A stretch of DNA of 32,160 bases from assembly GCA_000785145.2 (NCBI GenBank), contig JSZA02000076.1, positions 1-32,160 of the forward strand. Reading direction: 5' to 3'. The stretch is from Candidatus Thiomargarita nelsonii (GTDB lineage Bacteria > Pseudomonadota > Gammaproteobacteria > Beggiatoales > Beggiatoaceae). Both the position numbers and the translations under genes were made by a program. The notes below the pieces were generated by a model. It saw only the letters and a list, made by a program, of their open reading frames with translations, did not search any database and was not told where the DNA came from. The stretch's first letter is position 1. Each line of letters begins with the position of its first letter. Of the stretch, positions 5,443 to 13,975 are shown one piece after another.

Positions 5443-7512
5443 ATGCTCTATAAAAGACTACTTTTACTAATATTATTAACCCTCTCGGCTTGCAATGATC
5501 AAACGGTTAAACCCGTGCCGTCGAATAATCAGCGCGGCGAAACTATTAGGCTACAGCCTAAACAAAGCCATCCCAATCAACGGATAGCTTTAATCATTGG
5601 TAACGGGGCTTATGCTAAAAAAGAAGATGTGTTGCCCAATCCCCCCAACGATGCCGATGATATGGCAAAAGTACTCAAGCAAGTGGGATTTGAGGTGATG
5701 CTCTCCAAAAATATTTCGCTGGAGGCGATGGAAAATGCGATTAAAGATTTTGGTGATAAACTGAATAAAGGTGGCACTGGTTTGTTTTATTTCGCCGGGC
5801 ATGGGGCGCAATATCAAGGAAATAATTATCTATTTCCGATTGGTGCCATGCGCTCTGTTAGTGCCGCCGAACATTTGCGTTATAAAACCGTGAACGTCAA
5901 TTATATTTTAGGCACGATGGCGGCGGCTCGAAATAATTTGAATATCGTCATTTTGGATGCCTGCCGTAATAATCCTTTCGCTCGTTCATTGTTTAACAAA
6001 CGAGGCATCAAAAAACAAAAAAATGGTTTAGCCTCGATGGAGGTACCCAGTGGCACTTTGATTGCTTATGCCACTCGTCCCAACAAGACCGCTTTAGATG
6101 GTACCGGGGGACGTAATAGTCCTTATGTCAAATATCTCAAACAAGAATTGCCTAAGCCGGGTTTATCCATTCTTGATATGTTGACTAATGTGCGGATGGC
6201 GGTGAAGAAGGAAACCAAGAATCGTCAAGCACCGGGGTTTTATTCGGAGTTAGATAGAAAATTTTGTTTTGTGGCGCCCTGCGGTGTCGCGCAAACCTCT
6301 CAAGCGCCCCCTGTTATCTCTCAGACAGCCCCCGTAGATAGGGATAGAGATGGTGTGGCAGATAGTGAGGATAAATGTCCAAATAATACGTCGGCTGAAA
6401 AGGCGAAAGGTGTTTATAAGGAGGGCTCAAAAATAGGTTGTCCGATGGAGAGCGATAATGATGGGGTGCCGGATTATCGTGATAAGTGTCCAAAAAATAA
6501 GTCGAAAGAAATTGCAGCGGGCGTGGATTCACAAGGTTGTCCTTTAGATAGGGATCAGGATAATGCGGCTGATTATCGTGATAATTGTGTCAATAATACC
6601 TCGAAAGAAATATCTAAAGGTGTGGATTCTCGCGGTTGTCCTTTAGATAGGGATCAGGACAAAGTCGCCGATTATCGGGATGAGTGTTTAGGGACTTCTG
6701 CGGGTGTGAAGGTAAAACAAAATGGTTGTCCAGTGCTTCCCACCACCAGTGCTGGCAAAGTTTTCCGCTCACGTTTGAAAGATGGCTCGCAAGGACCGGA
6801 AATGGTCTGGATAGCTGCCGGTTCTTTTAGAATGGGCGATATTCAAGGCGGTGGTTATGATAATGAAAAACCGGTGCATCGCGTGTCTATTAAACGGTTT
6901 GCGATGGGGCGTTATGAGGTGACGTTTGCTGAATATGATAAGTTTGCTGAAGCGACGGGTAGAGAAAAGCCAGATGATGAGAACTGGGGGCGTGGTAATC
7001 GTCCGGTGATTAATGTGTCTTGGCATGATGCTGTGGCTTATACGGAGTGGTTAAGTGAGCAAACGGGTCAAACCTATCGCTTGCCTACTGAAGCCCAATG
7101 GGAGTATGCCGCCCGTGGGGGGACAGATACTAAGTATTGGTGGGGTAACACTGCCTCTCATGAGTATGCTAATTATGGTGCTGATCAATGCTGTAGTGGT
7201 TTAGCCAAAGGAAAAGACCGTTGGAAATATACAGCCCCTGTGGGTTCTTTCGCACCGAATCCGTTTGGTATATATGACACTGTGGGGAATGTATGGGAGT
7301 GGTGCGCTGATTCTTGGGATGATAGCTATAAAGGCGCACCGACTGATGGTCAAGTTTGGAGGGGAGGTGATGAAAACCGCCGAGTGCTGCGTGGCGGCTC
7401 GTGGGGCTACGAACCGAGGTACGCCCGTACCGCCAGCCGCTACAGGGTCGACTCGGTCGGGCGGTTCGACCTCATCGGCTTTCGGGTGGTGTCGTCCGTG
7501 GCGGACTTTTAG
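5443..7512 (+). CDS. Lipoprotein with caspase (C14), thrombospondin type 3 repeats and an FGE/SUMF1 domain
   Basis: A 689-residue protein with four parts. Residues 1-17 are a lipoprotein signal ending LSAC, so it is probably membrane anchored outside the cytoplasm. Residues about 45-270 are a caspase-like peptidase with the dyad H120 (FAGHGAQ) and C174 (LDACRNNPF). Residues about 296-435 hold calcium-binding thrombospondin type 3 style repeats (DRDGVADSEDKCP, DNDGVPDYRDKCP, DQDNAADYRDNC, DQDKVADYRDEC). Residues about 445-685 are a formylglycine-generating-enzyme/SUMF1 domain (EMVWIAAGSFRMG, RLPTEAQWEYAARGG, GNVWEWCADSW, RVLRGGSW, GFRVVSS). In bacteria such FGE domains with a C-type-lectin-like fold often serve as ligand-binding displays; catalytic FGE activity is not implied. 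The final 43 codons look like a DGR variable region. AAGGA lies about 11 nt before the start. Confidence 0.88.
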   Translation: MLYKRLLLLILLTLSACNDQTVKPVPSNNQRGETIRLQPKQSHPNQRIALIIGNGAYAKKEDVLPNPPNDADDMAKVLKQVGFEVMLSKNISLEAMENAIKDFGDKLNKGGTGLFYFAGHGAQYQGNNYLFPIGAMRSVSAAEHLRYKTVNVNYILGTMAAARNNLNIVILDACRNNPFARSLFNKRGIKKQKNGLASMEVPSGTLIAYATRPNKTALDGTGGRNSPYVKYLKQELPKPGLSILDMLTNVRMAVKKETKNRQAPGFYSELDRKFCFVAPCGVAQTSQAPPVISQTAPVDRDRDGVADSEDKCPNNTSAEKAKGVYKEGSKIGCPMESDNDGVPDYRDKCPKNKSKEIAAGVDSQGCPLDRDQDNAADYRDNCVNNTSKEISKGVDSRGCPLDRDQDKVADYRDECLGTSAGVKVKQNGCPVLPTTSAGKVFRSRLKDGSQGPEMVWIAAGSFRMGDIQGGGYDNEKPVHRVSIKRFAMGRYEVTFAEYDKFAEATGREKPDDENWGRGNRPVINVSWHDAVAYTEWLSEQTGQTYRLPTEAQWEYAARGGTDTKYWWGNTASHEYANYGADQCCSGLAKGKDRWKYTAPVGSFAPNPFGIYDTVGNVWEWCADSWDDSYKGAPTDGQVWRGGDENRRVLRGGSWGYEPRYARTASRYRVDSVGRFDLIGFRVVSSVADF
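7381..7512 (+). other. Probable DGR variable region (VR) at the 3' end of the FGE domain
   Basis: The end of the gene is abruptly GC-rich compared with the preceding coding sequence. Within codons 655-677, between RGGSW and IGFRVV, the codons at positions 655, 656, 660, 665, 667, 669, 672, 675, 676 and 677 are GGC, TAC, TAC, AGC, TAC, GTC, GTC, TTC, GAC and CTC. All end in C, as expected if AAC codons of a template repeat had their two adenines replaced by mutagenic retrohoming. FGE/C-type-lectin domains with RGGSW...GFRVV ends are classical DGR targets. No template repeat or reverse transcriptase is visible in the window, so it would be supplied in trans. Confidence 0.75.
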
Positions 7513-7546
7513 CCTTTTGCCCTTATCGCGCGGGGGTATGGGGGCT

Positions 7547-7669
7547 CAATGCCATTAAGTTAAGAATAAATGCTCGCAATCGTGGTATTCGGAGTCCAAG
7601 ATTTATCTTGGGCGTCGCCTCTCCCAAGATAAATCTTGGACTCCTAAAAACCTTAACTTAATGGCATTG
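7547..7669. mobile_element. MITE-like element with 18-bp ends and a 10-bp target duplication
   Basis: Perfect terminal inverted repeats CAATGCCATTAAGTTAAG and its complement enclose a paired GGAGTCC hairpin cargo (7591-7645). The 10-bp sequence TATGGGGGCT stands at 7537-7546 and again at 7670-7679, directly abutting both ends, as expected for a target site duplication. The 123-bp element has no coding capacity. The stretch after the left end (AATGCTCGCAATCGTGGTATT) recurs in the element at 24920. Confidence 0.82.
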
Positions 7670-7893
7670 TATGGGGGCTGCGCCCCCATATCTATTTTTT
7701 TTTGGGGTGCTGTAACTACAAGGATGTTTTTTTTTGAAAAAATCGGATTTTTAACTATTCTAGGCGCGTGAGATAATGGTTTGGTTTTATCCTTTTTTAT
7801 ATAATAAAAGCCTTGATACCCATTTCAGCGTTCAGTTTGAGTATCGGATCAATTGTGATTACCTTGTTATGAACACATAAAAGTAGGGTGGAT

Positions 7894-7982
7894 ACTCGCA
7901 AATAATAATATACCAGTCAGGGCAACCACTTCGTAGGGGCAACGCCCTAGTGGTTGCCCTTGGTATATTATTATTTGCGAGT
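7894..7982. repeat. Long inverted repeat containing a GGGCAACCACT motif
   Basis: ACTCGCAAATAATAATATAC at the left pairs with its complement at the right end. Inside, GGGCAACCACT pairs with AGTGGTTGCCC. The inner motif belongs to a TTGTGGTTGCCC family also seen at 21026-21052 and 22039-22104. Confidence 0.8.
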
Positions 7983-8070
7983 TGCCTTAGTTGTACTAGA
8001 CTTTAGAGCCATTGTATTATTTAGGGCAATGCCATATCAATTCAAAGAAATCCTATTTTTTTCCATCGAT

Positions 8071-8108
8071 GGAGTCCAAGATTTATCTTGGGCGCCTTGT
8101 CCAAAATA
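8071..8108. repeat. Hairpin repeat of the GGAGTCC family with degraded partner
   Basis: GGAGTCC plus the AAGATTTATCTT core is followed by GTCCAAAATAAACTT, which looks like a degraded second module of the AAAATTT variant. Confidence 0.65.
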
Positions 8109-8128
8109 AACTTGTGTCGGCTCGATGA

Positions 8129-8343
8129 GCGCTTCGCTAAGGGAACGAGAATATAAAACGTTACGGAGCAGGTTGCAAACCTGAACCGGCAAAGTACAAC
8201 GGATTAGGGGAGATCACTCCTAACCCTCGATGAACAATCCGTTTATTCTCCGAAACGAAGTAACTTCGCTGTGCGGAGTAATCCGTTGTACTAGACTTTA
8301 GAGCCGTTGTACTAGACTTTTTTCTCGTTCCCTTAGCGAAGCG
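8129..8343. repeat. Large nested inverted repeat
   Basis: GCGCTTCGCTAAGGGAACGA at the left pairs with its complement at the right end (8322-8343). Inside it a second pair, TACAACGGATTA and AATCCGTTGTA, forms a nested arm. Its right end abuts the MITE-like element at 8345. Confidence 0.75.
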
Positions 8344-8344
8344 T

Positions 8345-8480
8345 CAATGCCATTAAGTTAAGGAAAATCCCATACATGTAGGGTGGATTAAGTGGAACGT
8401 ATCCACCTGATTTATATATAAATATCGGTGGATACGCTACCGCTTAATCCACCCTACATGAGCTTAACTTAATGGCATTG
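8345..8480. mobile_element. MITE-like element with the same ends but different cargo
   Basis: The ends are CAATGCCATTAAGTTAAG (8345-8362) and its complement (8463-8480), extended by GCGT/ACGC on the outside. The cargo is not the GGAGTCC hairpin but an inverted pair of the TAGGGTGGATTAAG / GTATCCACC repeat. No clear target duplication is seen. The outer flanks are themselves complementary (CTCGTTCCCTTAGCGAAGC on the left, GCGAGGCAAAGGAACGAG on the right), so it is nested inside another inverted repeat. Confidence 0.75.
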
Positions 8481-8528
8481 ACGCGAGGCAAAGGAACGAG
8501 AAAAGAATTACGAGCCAGTTGAAATAAT

Positions 8529-8653
8529 AAAACCCTTGAATCACGGATGAGACGGATGGCGCGGATTTAAAATCAAAGTCAAAAGATCAGATAATGAGTG
8601 TTTTCAGGTTTTTAATCCGTGTCATCCGTAAAATCCGCGATTCAAGGGTTTTT
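8529..8653. repeat. Inverted repeat directly upstream of the giant membrane protein gene
   Basis: AAAACCCTTGAATCACGGA pairs with TCCGCGATTCAAGGGTTTT. Inside, CGGATGAGACGGAT-type sequence is matched by ATCCGTGTCATCCG. It ends 15 nt before the start codon at 8669, leaving no room for a separate promoter after it. Confidence 0.75.
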
Positions 8654-8668
8654 AAACCATAAAAAATT

Positions 8669-11600
8669 ATGTCACTAATCATATTATTATTTATCTCAAT
8701 CTTGTTATACTCTTTCATCCATGAATGGGCGATCATTCCCATCGCATTGATATTGTTCGGAATCGGCTTGGGCTATTTAGATCGTTTATTTCATCGAAAT
8801 CGAAAAAAAACCACATCACCCATTCAATCTCAACTGACTAGCTTAGCATTATTACATCTAGCAGCAAAACACCACTCCACTCAACTCTTAAATGATGAAA
8901 TAGACAAAGTCTATCTCGAAATCTGTGAACATCTCAGCGAAGATGAGCAGCGGAGTTTGTTGGAATCGACTTGGACTATGTTGAATAATCGACTGGATGG
9001 GGCTTTGGGTAGTTTGCCTTGGGCTATCAGGTTTTTTAAATTGTCCGGCATTCAAACTCAACAGGCGCAAGAGCATCCGTCCACGAAAAAACAAGTGGTT
9101 GAAAGTGTTGAACTTGAAGTCGAAAAGGTGCCATCTGACACAGGATGCAGAGCGTCCGAGCAGGCATTCCCACGCAGAGCGTGGGAACGAGAAACTTCAG
9201 ACACAGGACGCGGAGCGTCCGAGCAGGCATTCCCACGCAGAGCGTGGGAACGAGGTAAACAGTTTTTGCCCAGTCGTGACATTATCACCCATATTTTTAT
9301 GCACTTTATTTGGCAAAATATTGGCTGGTTTATTGGTGGATTTTGCCTAGTTTCTGGCTCAATTTTCTTCGTTGCCTACACCAGCGGCTTTTATAATGCG
9401 CTCGCCATTTTTATCATTCTCAGTCTTTATTCTCTCATCTTATTTTGGGGCGGTTATCAGATACGTCGTCGTCGTCCAGAATTGCTCACTTCTAGCAGCG
9501 TTTTACTCACTTTAGGCGTTTTACTCGTGCCACTGAATATGAGTGCCGCTGTGCGTTTAATTCAAACGGCGATGCCTAATCTATTCTTAGTCAGTTTTGC
9601 CCTCTTATTATCTATTATCGTCGTGGGCGTATTTTTTATTGCCATTCGCATCGCCTCCAGCCTCATTGATCGTAGTCTGCAAGCCGAACATGCCCCCCTC
9701 TTTATCGCTTTAGCCGCTTTACAATTTGTCAAACCAGCGCATTGGCTCATTTTAGCCGGTTTGCATTTAACTTTGTTGGGCATATTGGCTTATGCTTTGC
9801 GCCGCTTTTCTCAGCATTGGCTACAGTCCATTTTTATTGATCAACAAAAAACAGCTTATTACGCAGCCGGTACCTTGGTTTATGCCGCACTCGTCTCATT
9901 CGTGTTGCTCACTTGGGGAAGTGGGATCAATTTACCCGATGGCTATGCAGGACCCTTTCTCATGGCTTGTTGTTTACTCTTATTGCATGTCGATATTCAA
10001 TTTAAACAATGGGTTGATAAACAAGCCTTATTGAGCCACTTTACTTTTGTCATCTATGCACTTTCCATATTGGCTATTTTATTTTCGCTATCAGGACAAA
10101 CGCTCATCTTAACGCTCGCCTTGGGTGCTCTGTTATATGGTTTGATGCTATGGCAATATTTAAGCTTGCCGCCGCTTTATTTATTATTGGCAGCTTTAAG
10201 TGGATTATATGCTTTACTGATTTTGAAATATTTTCCATATCACTGGCACTTCTTAATCAGCTTACCTGGGCTCATGCTCTTGCACCGTTTTGCCCAAAAA
10301 CGTGACTCAATCGGGCTTGTCTGTTGTCGGGTGATGACGGCACTGGGCGCGGGATTGTTGGCGTGGAGTTTATTTCATGCCCAACGGGGAGAAGTCGCTA
10401 TGCTTTCGGCACTGATAGTCGCTGCTTCACAAGTTTACCCATCTGAAGTCAAAAAAATCTATCAGGGTTATGCTGTGACAGCTTTAGTCACCGTCGCACT
10501 GGCTTATATGCCACTCTATTTTGGCATCAGTTGGCAATATCAAATGAGTAGCGGATTGATAGTGTTGGCAGTATTGTGGGCAGCCTGGGGAATGAAAGAT
10601 AAAGAATTCTTGTTTAACAGCAGTCTCTTGAGTTTAGCACTCAGTATCATCTTAGCCGCGATATACACGACTACCTTTTTACCTTGGCTACTTTTTGTCG
10701 TCAGTGGCATATTATTATGGATGAGTCTCAATCTGCTAAAGAGATCACTGTTTTATGCCATGTTAATATTATTAGGCGCGGCGGGTATGTTGCTTAAATA
10801 TTACTATTTTCCGCAGTCGACTGGCAGAGGCGTTATTTTATTAGCCTTGGGCGTTTGGTTGCTGTTGTGGTGGTTTCATTATCGAGACACTTGGACTTCA
10901 GAAAAAGTCAAAATGGTTAAGCCGCCTTTAGAGCAGACAATGTTTTTACTTTGGATTATCGGATTATGGCGCATTCTTGAACCCGTCTATTTGGGCACAG
11001 TGGTTAATCCCATTTCCCTATTTTGGGGCGCACTGCTGACGGGTTTATTAGCAGGATATACGCGGCGCTTAGTATTATTCTTACCTTTATCAATTTTATT
11101 ATTATTTGGTGTTTTATTGAGCCCATTGAATATCGACTGGTTACCAGTGATGGGTGCCAGCTACGCCTTACTCCTATGGTTATTCACCGTATTATTTTTT
11201 AGCTTGCCACAGACTTGGGTTGCATTTTTGGGTTGGCAAGGCGGCTATGGCGCAAAAGGGGGGCGTGTACAAGCAGAACAGGCAGTGCATTGGACAGCCT
11301 TTAGTCTGATCCTATTGAGTGTGGGTGCCGCCGCATTTATTGGCAATATTACAGCCATTTTATTCGTCACACTTGGCATTGCATTCCTATTTTTTTGGCA
11401 GACTGGGCTACGCTACCATTTGCAATTACATAGTTATTTATTAATAGCCAGTACTTGTCTGGGCGGATTCGCCTTATATGCTTTAATATCAGGTATCTCA
11501 ATATCCTACTTGCTAGAAGCCGCACAAATAACGCCCCTATTAAGCGTACTCGCAATATTTCTACCAATACTGGCACAAAGCTTTGTCGCTAATCCAACTT

Positions 11601-13840
11601 GGCAAACACTTTATAAACAGCCACTTTATCATACAGCCGCTATTATTTACATCTGGGCACTGATCAATAGCCTGATTCTATTTTTAGAAAATGGACACAC
11701 TTGGCTACCCTTTATTTTAATACTCTTAGCACTGGCACAATTACCACTCTTGCGTCCACTCAAAAACGCAGCAGCAATACGTGGCGTTGGTATTGGACTA
11801 CTGTTGAGCCTAGCCTTTACCCGTTTTTTTGGAGGAGAGCCCTCTTATATTCTAATGAGCTGGGGTTTTATTCTCTGGACAATCGCCAATTATGGGCTCC
11901 CACGCCTAAAAGCACCTTGGGCAATTGCGCCCGAATTTTGGCCAACGCTTGGACTTTTATTTGTATTAAGCGGAATTCTGCCCATCCAATGGGAGACATT
12001 ATTGATAGTCACAGCCTATCTGTTCCTCATGTTCCGCAATGCCAATTGGTGGTGGATACCGTGGATAGCCGCCTTAACTTTGACGAGTGCTGGACTATCC
12101 TTCGCTTTTGAAGTTCAGACTATTCTCTTTATCTATGGCAGCATTTTGTGGGCTAATCTACTATTAGTCTTGAGTCGGCTGGCTCAACGCTATACCAATT
12201 GGAAAATCAATGAATTTTCAGAGCCCTTATTGATATGGACATTTCTACTCTTGGGAAGCGAATTATTAATAAACCTTTGGGCAAATTTAGTCGTTTGGGC
12301 AATCTTACTCAATGTCTCCTTTTTGCACGTATTAAGTTTACGTTCCCAAGCGATAACGGCGCATATTTTTCTACTCTCACTGTTGAATACAATATTATTA
12401 GCTTTTTTAAGCAGGATCAACTTACCACTACTGATCAGCTTATGGACGATAGGGCTACTATTATTTATTTATATTAATAGCCGCACCAAATCTCCCATTT
12501 TAAAAGCAAGCCGCGAAGCGATAATAAATGTCATGGACTACTGGCTACCGATGAGTTTCGGCGTAGCCCTCATAAGCACTTTTGTGATGCCGAACCTATC
12601 TCTGGGAGAACGCCTGTTTAACATCACCTTATTATCGGGAGTGAGTTTAACGTTTGGCTTACGACAACAAACGATGGCACGAGTCTGGCTGGCAGGCGGT
12701 GCGGTTTTATTAGGGGTGATAGTGCATGTGATGTGGTGGGAATGGCTACCCGACGCACAATTGAACACATTGCTACCTTGGTATGCATTACAAGATGCCT
12801 TACTGGCGTGGACAGTATCCCGTCTAACGAAGAAAAGAGACTTAGTCTGGTTACTGACATCGACACTTCCAATACTGTTCAGCTTAGCCTGTATGGCATG
12901 GATAGGGCACCTCGTCAACTTTTTCATCGACTCAACTCTATTTGGGAAATGGGATCATTTCGCAGCCCTCTTCGCCTGCCTATTATTAATAATACTCTGG
13001 TGGCGGAACACGATAGACAAAACACACTTAATCTACGGACTCGCCCTCATGATAGCCCTGCTAGGCTTCTACACACGGCTACTCTGGCTTGGTTTAGCAC
13101 CGATCAACGTTTGGGACACCGCCCTACTGATGTGTGCAGCCTATATACTATATAGTCTCCACCACATAAACCCCTCGCAACCGCTCTATCGCCTAACGCT
13201 GCTGATGCCGATCTTAGCGATACTCACCGTACCGCTGCAACTGGACTCAATCTATGCCACTAGCACCCTAGTAGCGGGCGCCACCTTATATTTACTCATG
13301 CAACCACGCTCTCAAAACAACTTACCCCTGTATTTGGGACTATTAGCCCTGAATGTGGGCATATACCTATGGATACCGAGCTGGGCAGAAAACTATAAAC
13401 TGCTACAACTCTATACCATCCCCGTCGCCATCACCGTCTTATTGATGCTACAACTCCATCAACTGGAACTCAAGCCCCACATATTAAATGCGACACGCTT
13501 AACCGCCTTGAGTGCCCTCTATGCGAGTGCGACATTAGACGTTTTCATGCGCCCAGAATTGAGCATTTTTCTGCTGGCGATAGGCATAAGTTTAGGCGGC
13601 GTGATGCTGGGCATTGCCCTGCGAGTGCGAGCCTTTCTCTATATCGGCACCCTATTTCTGATATTCAACGTATTCGGACAACTGATTGGCTTCTACCCAG
13701 AAGAACGACTGGGCAAAGCGATAGTCTTAATGGTATTGGGCGGGCTCATAACGGGGGGCATGATTTGGTTTAATATGCAACGCGAAGCACTGATGCAACG
13801 GATTCGGATTATTCGGGCGGATTTGGCGCAATGGGAATAA
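8669..13840 (+). CDS. Giant polytopic membrane protein of unknown function
   Basis: 1723 residues, almost entirely a long series of hydrophobic segments, so dozens of membrane spans. Residues 1-32 form an N-terminal hairpin (LIILLFISILLYSFIH, WAIIPIALILFGIGLGYL). A soluble stretch of about 180 residues follows (residues 35-210), with a segment on EHLSEDEQRSLLEST. From about residue 210 spans run to the C-terminus, which ends in a short basic tail (QREALMQRIRIIRADLAQWE). The size and layout recall large uncharacterised membrane proteins with repeated spans, such as the DUF2339-type group, but I cannot assign a family. Residues about 157-195 are encoded by two in-frame repeat copies and are unlikely to be ancestral. 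It lies alone between repeat-rich intervals; no close partner gene suggests a role. Confidence 0.8.
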   Translation: MSLIILLFISILLYSFIHEWAIIPIALILFGIGLGYLDRLFHRNRKKTTSPIQSQLTSLALLHLAAKHHSTQLLNDEIDKVYLEICEHLSEDEQRSLLESTWTMLNNRLDGALGSLPWAIRFFKLSGIQTQQAQEHPSTKKQVVESVELEVEKVPSDTGCRASEQAFPRRAWERETSDTGRGASEQAFPRRAWERGKQFLPSRDIITHIFMHFIWQNIGWFIGGFCLVSGSIFFVAYTSGFYNALAIFIILSLYSLILFWGGYQIRRRRPELLTSSSVLLTLGVLLVPLNMSAAVRLIQTAMPNLFLVSFALLLSIIVVGVFFIAIRIASSLIDRSLQAEHAPLFIALAALQFVKPAHWLILAGLHLTLLGILAYALRRFSQHWLQSIFIDQQKTAYYAAGTLVYAALVSFVLLTWGSGINLPDGYAGPFLMACCLLLLHVDIQFKQWVDKQALLSHFTFVIYALSILAILFSLSGQTLILTLALGALLYGLMLWQYLSLPPLYLLLAALSGLYALLILKYFPYHWHFLISLPGLMLLHRFAQKRDSIGLVCCRVMTALGAGLLAWSLFHAQRGEVAMLSALIVAASQVYPSEVKKIYQGYAVTALVTVALAYMPLYFGISWQYQMSSGLIVLAVLWAAWGMKDKEFLFNSSLLSLALSIILAAIYTTTFLPWLLFVVSGILLWMSLNLLKRSLFYAMLILLGAAGMLLKYYYFPQSTGRGVILLALGVWLLLWWFHYRDTWTSEKVKMVKPPLEQTMFLLWIIGLWRILEPVYLGTVVNPISLFWGALLTGLLAGYTRRLVLFLPLSILLLFGVLLSPLNIDWLPVMGASYALLLWLFTVLFFSLPQTWVAFLGWQGGYGAKGGRVQAEQAVHWTAFSLILLSVGAAAFIGNITAILFVTLGIAFLFFWQTGLRYHLQLHSYLLIASTCLGGFALYALISGISISYLLEAAQITPLLSVLAIFLPILAQSFVANPTWQTLYKQPLYHTAAIIYIWALINSLILFLENGHTWLPFILILLALAQLPLLRPLKNAAAIRGVGIGLLLSLAFTRFFGGEPSYILMSWGFILWTIANYGLPRLKAPWAIAPEFWPTLGLLFVLSGILPIQWETLLIVTAYLFLMFRNANWWWIPWIAALTLTSAGLSFAFEVQTILFIYGSILWANLLLVLSRLAQRYTNWKINEFSEPLLIWTFLLLGSELLINLWANLVVWAILLNVSFLHVLSLRSQAITAHIFLLSLLNTILLAFLSRINLPLLISLWTIGLLLFIYINSRTKSPILKASREAIINVMDYWLPMSFGVALISTFVMPNLSLGERLFNITLLSGVSLTFGLRQQTMARVWLAGGAVLLGVIVHVMWWEWLPDAQLNTLLPWYALQDALLAWTVSRLTKKRDLVWLLTSTLPILFSLACMAWIGHLVNFFIDSTLFGKWDHFAALFACLLLIILWWRNTIDKTHLIYGLALMIALLGFYTRLLWLGLAPINVWDTALLMCAAYILYSLHHINPSQPLYRLTLLMPILAILTVPLQLDSIYATSTLVAGATLYLLMQPRSQNNLPLYLGLLALNVGIYLWIPSWAENYKLLQLYTIPVAITVLLMLQLHQLELKPHILNATRLTALSALYASATLDVFMRPELSIFLLAIGISLGGVMLGIALRVRAFLYIGTLFLIFNVFGQLIGFYPEERLGKAIVLMVLGGLITGGMIWFNMQREALMQRIRIIRADLAQWE
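9137..9254. repeat. Two in-frame copies of a 55-bp palindromic repeat inside the membrane protein gene
   Basis: Copies at 9137-9191 and 9200-9254 differ at only a few bases. Each contains the hairpin TCCCACGCAGAGCGTGGGA. The 63-bp offset is 21 codons, so both copies read in the same frame and encode RASEQAFPRRAWER and GASEQAFPRRAWER. The same hairpin occurs outside genes at 13907-13970, about 28468-28485 and 30911-31033. Confidence 0.85.
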
Positions 13841-13843
13841 GCG

Positions 13844-13970
13844 CCCAAGATAAATCTTGGACTCCTGCGCCGTTTCTCGTTCCCTTAGCGAAGCGCACTC
13901 TCTTCTCTCGTTCCCACGCTCTGCGTGGGAATGCCTGCCTGGACGCTCCCGCGTCCTGCAATGCGGAGCG
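13844..13970. repeat. Cluster of three palindromic repeat types after the membrane protein gene
   Basis: In order: a GGAGTCC-family hairpin in inverse orientation (13844-13865), a TCGTTCCCTTAGCGAAGCG motif (13876-13895) and the CCCACGCTCTGCGTGGG hairpin with a trailing GGACGCTCCCGCGTCC palindrome (13907-13960). The first may act as the transcript end for the membrane protein gene. Confidence 0.7.
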
Positions 13971-13975
13971 TTTTT

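Larger units (their letters stand above)
7513..8668. other. Gene-free interval filled with inverted repeats
   Basis: No convincing gene is present. The interval holds a MITE-like element (7547-7669), an inverted repeat at 7894-7982, a hairpin at 8071-8108, a long nested inverted repeat (8129-8343), a second MITE-like element (8345-8480) and another inverted repeat (8529-8653) directly before the giant membrane protein gene. The stretch 7680-7893 is AT-rich with T runs and shows nothing I can name. Confidence 0.75.

Noticed and set aside
7265..7661. Open frames overlapping the end of the caspase/FGE gene
   Set aside because: They are alternative readings of the GC-rich variable region and of the MITE behind it.
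7513..8668. A DGR reverse transcriptase or template repeat near the variable region
   Set aside because: I looked for an RGGSW-like template with AAC codons and for a reverse transcriptase on both strands and saw none; the interval holds only repeats.
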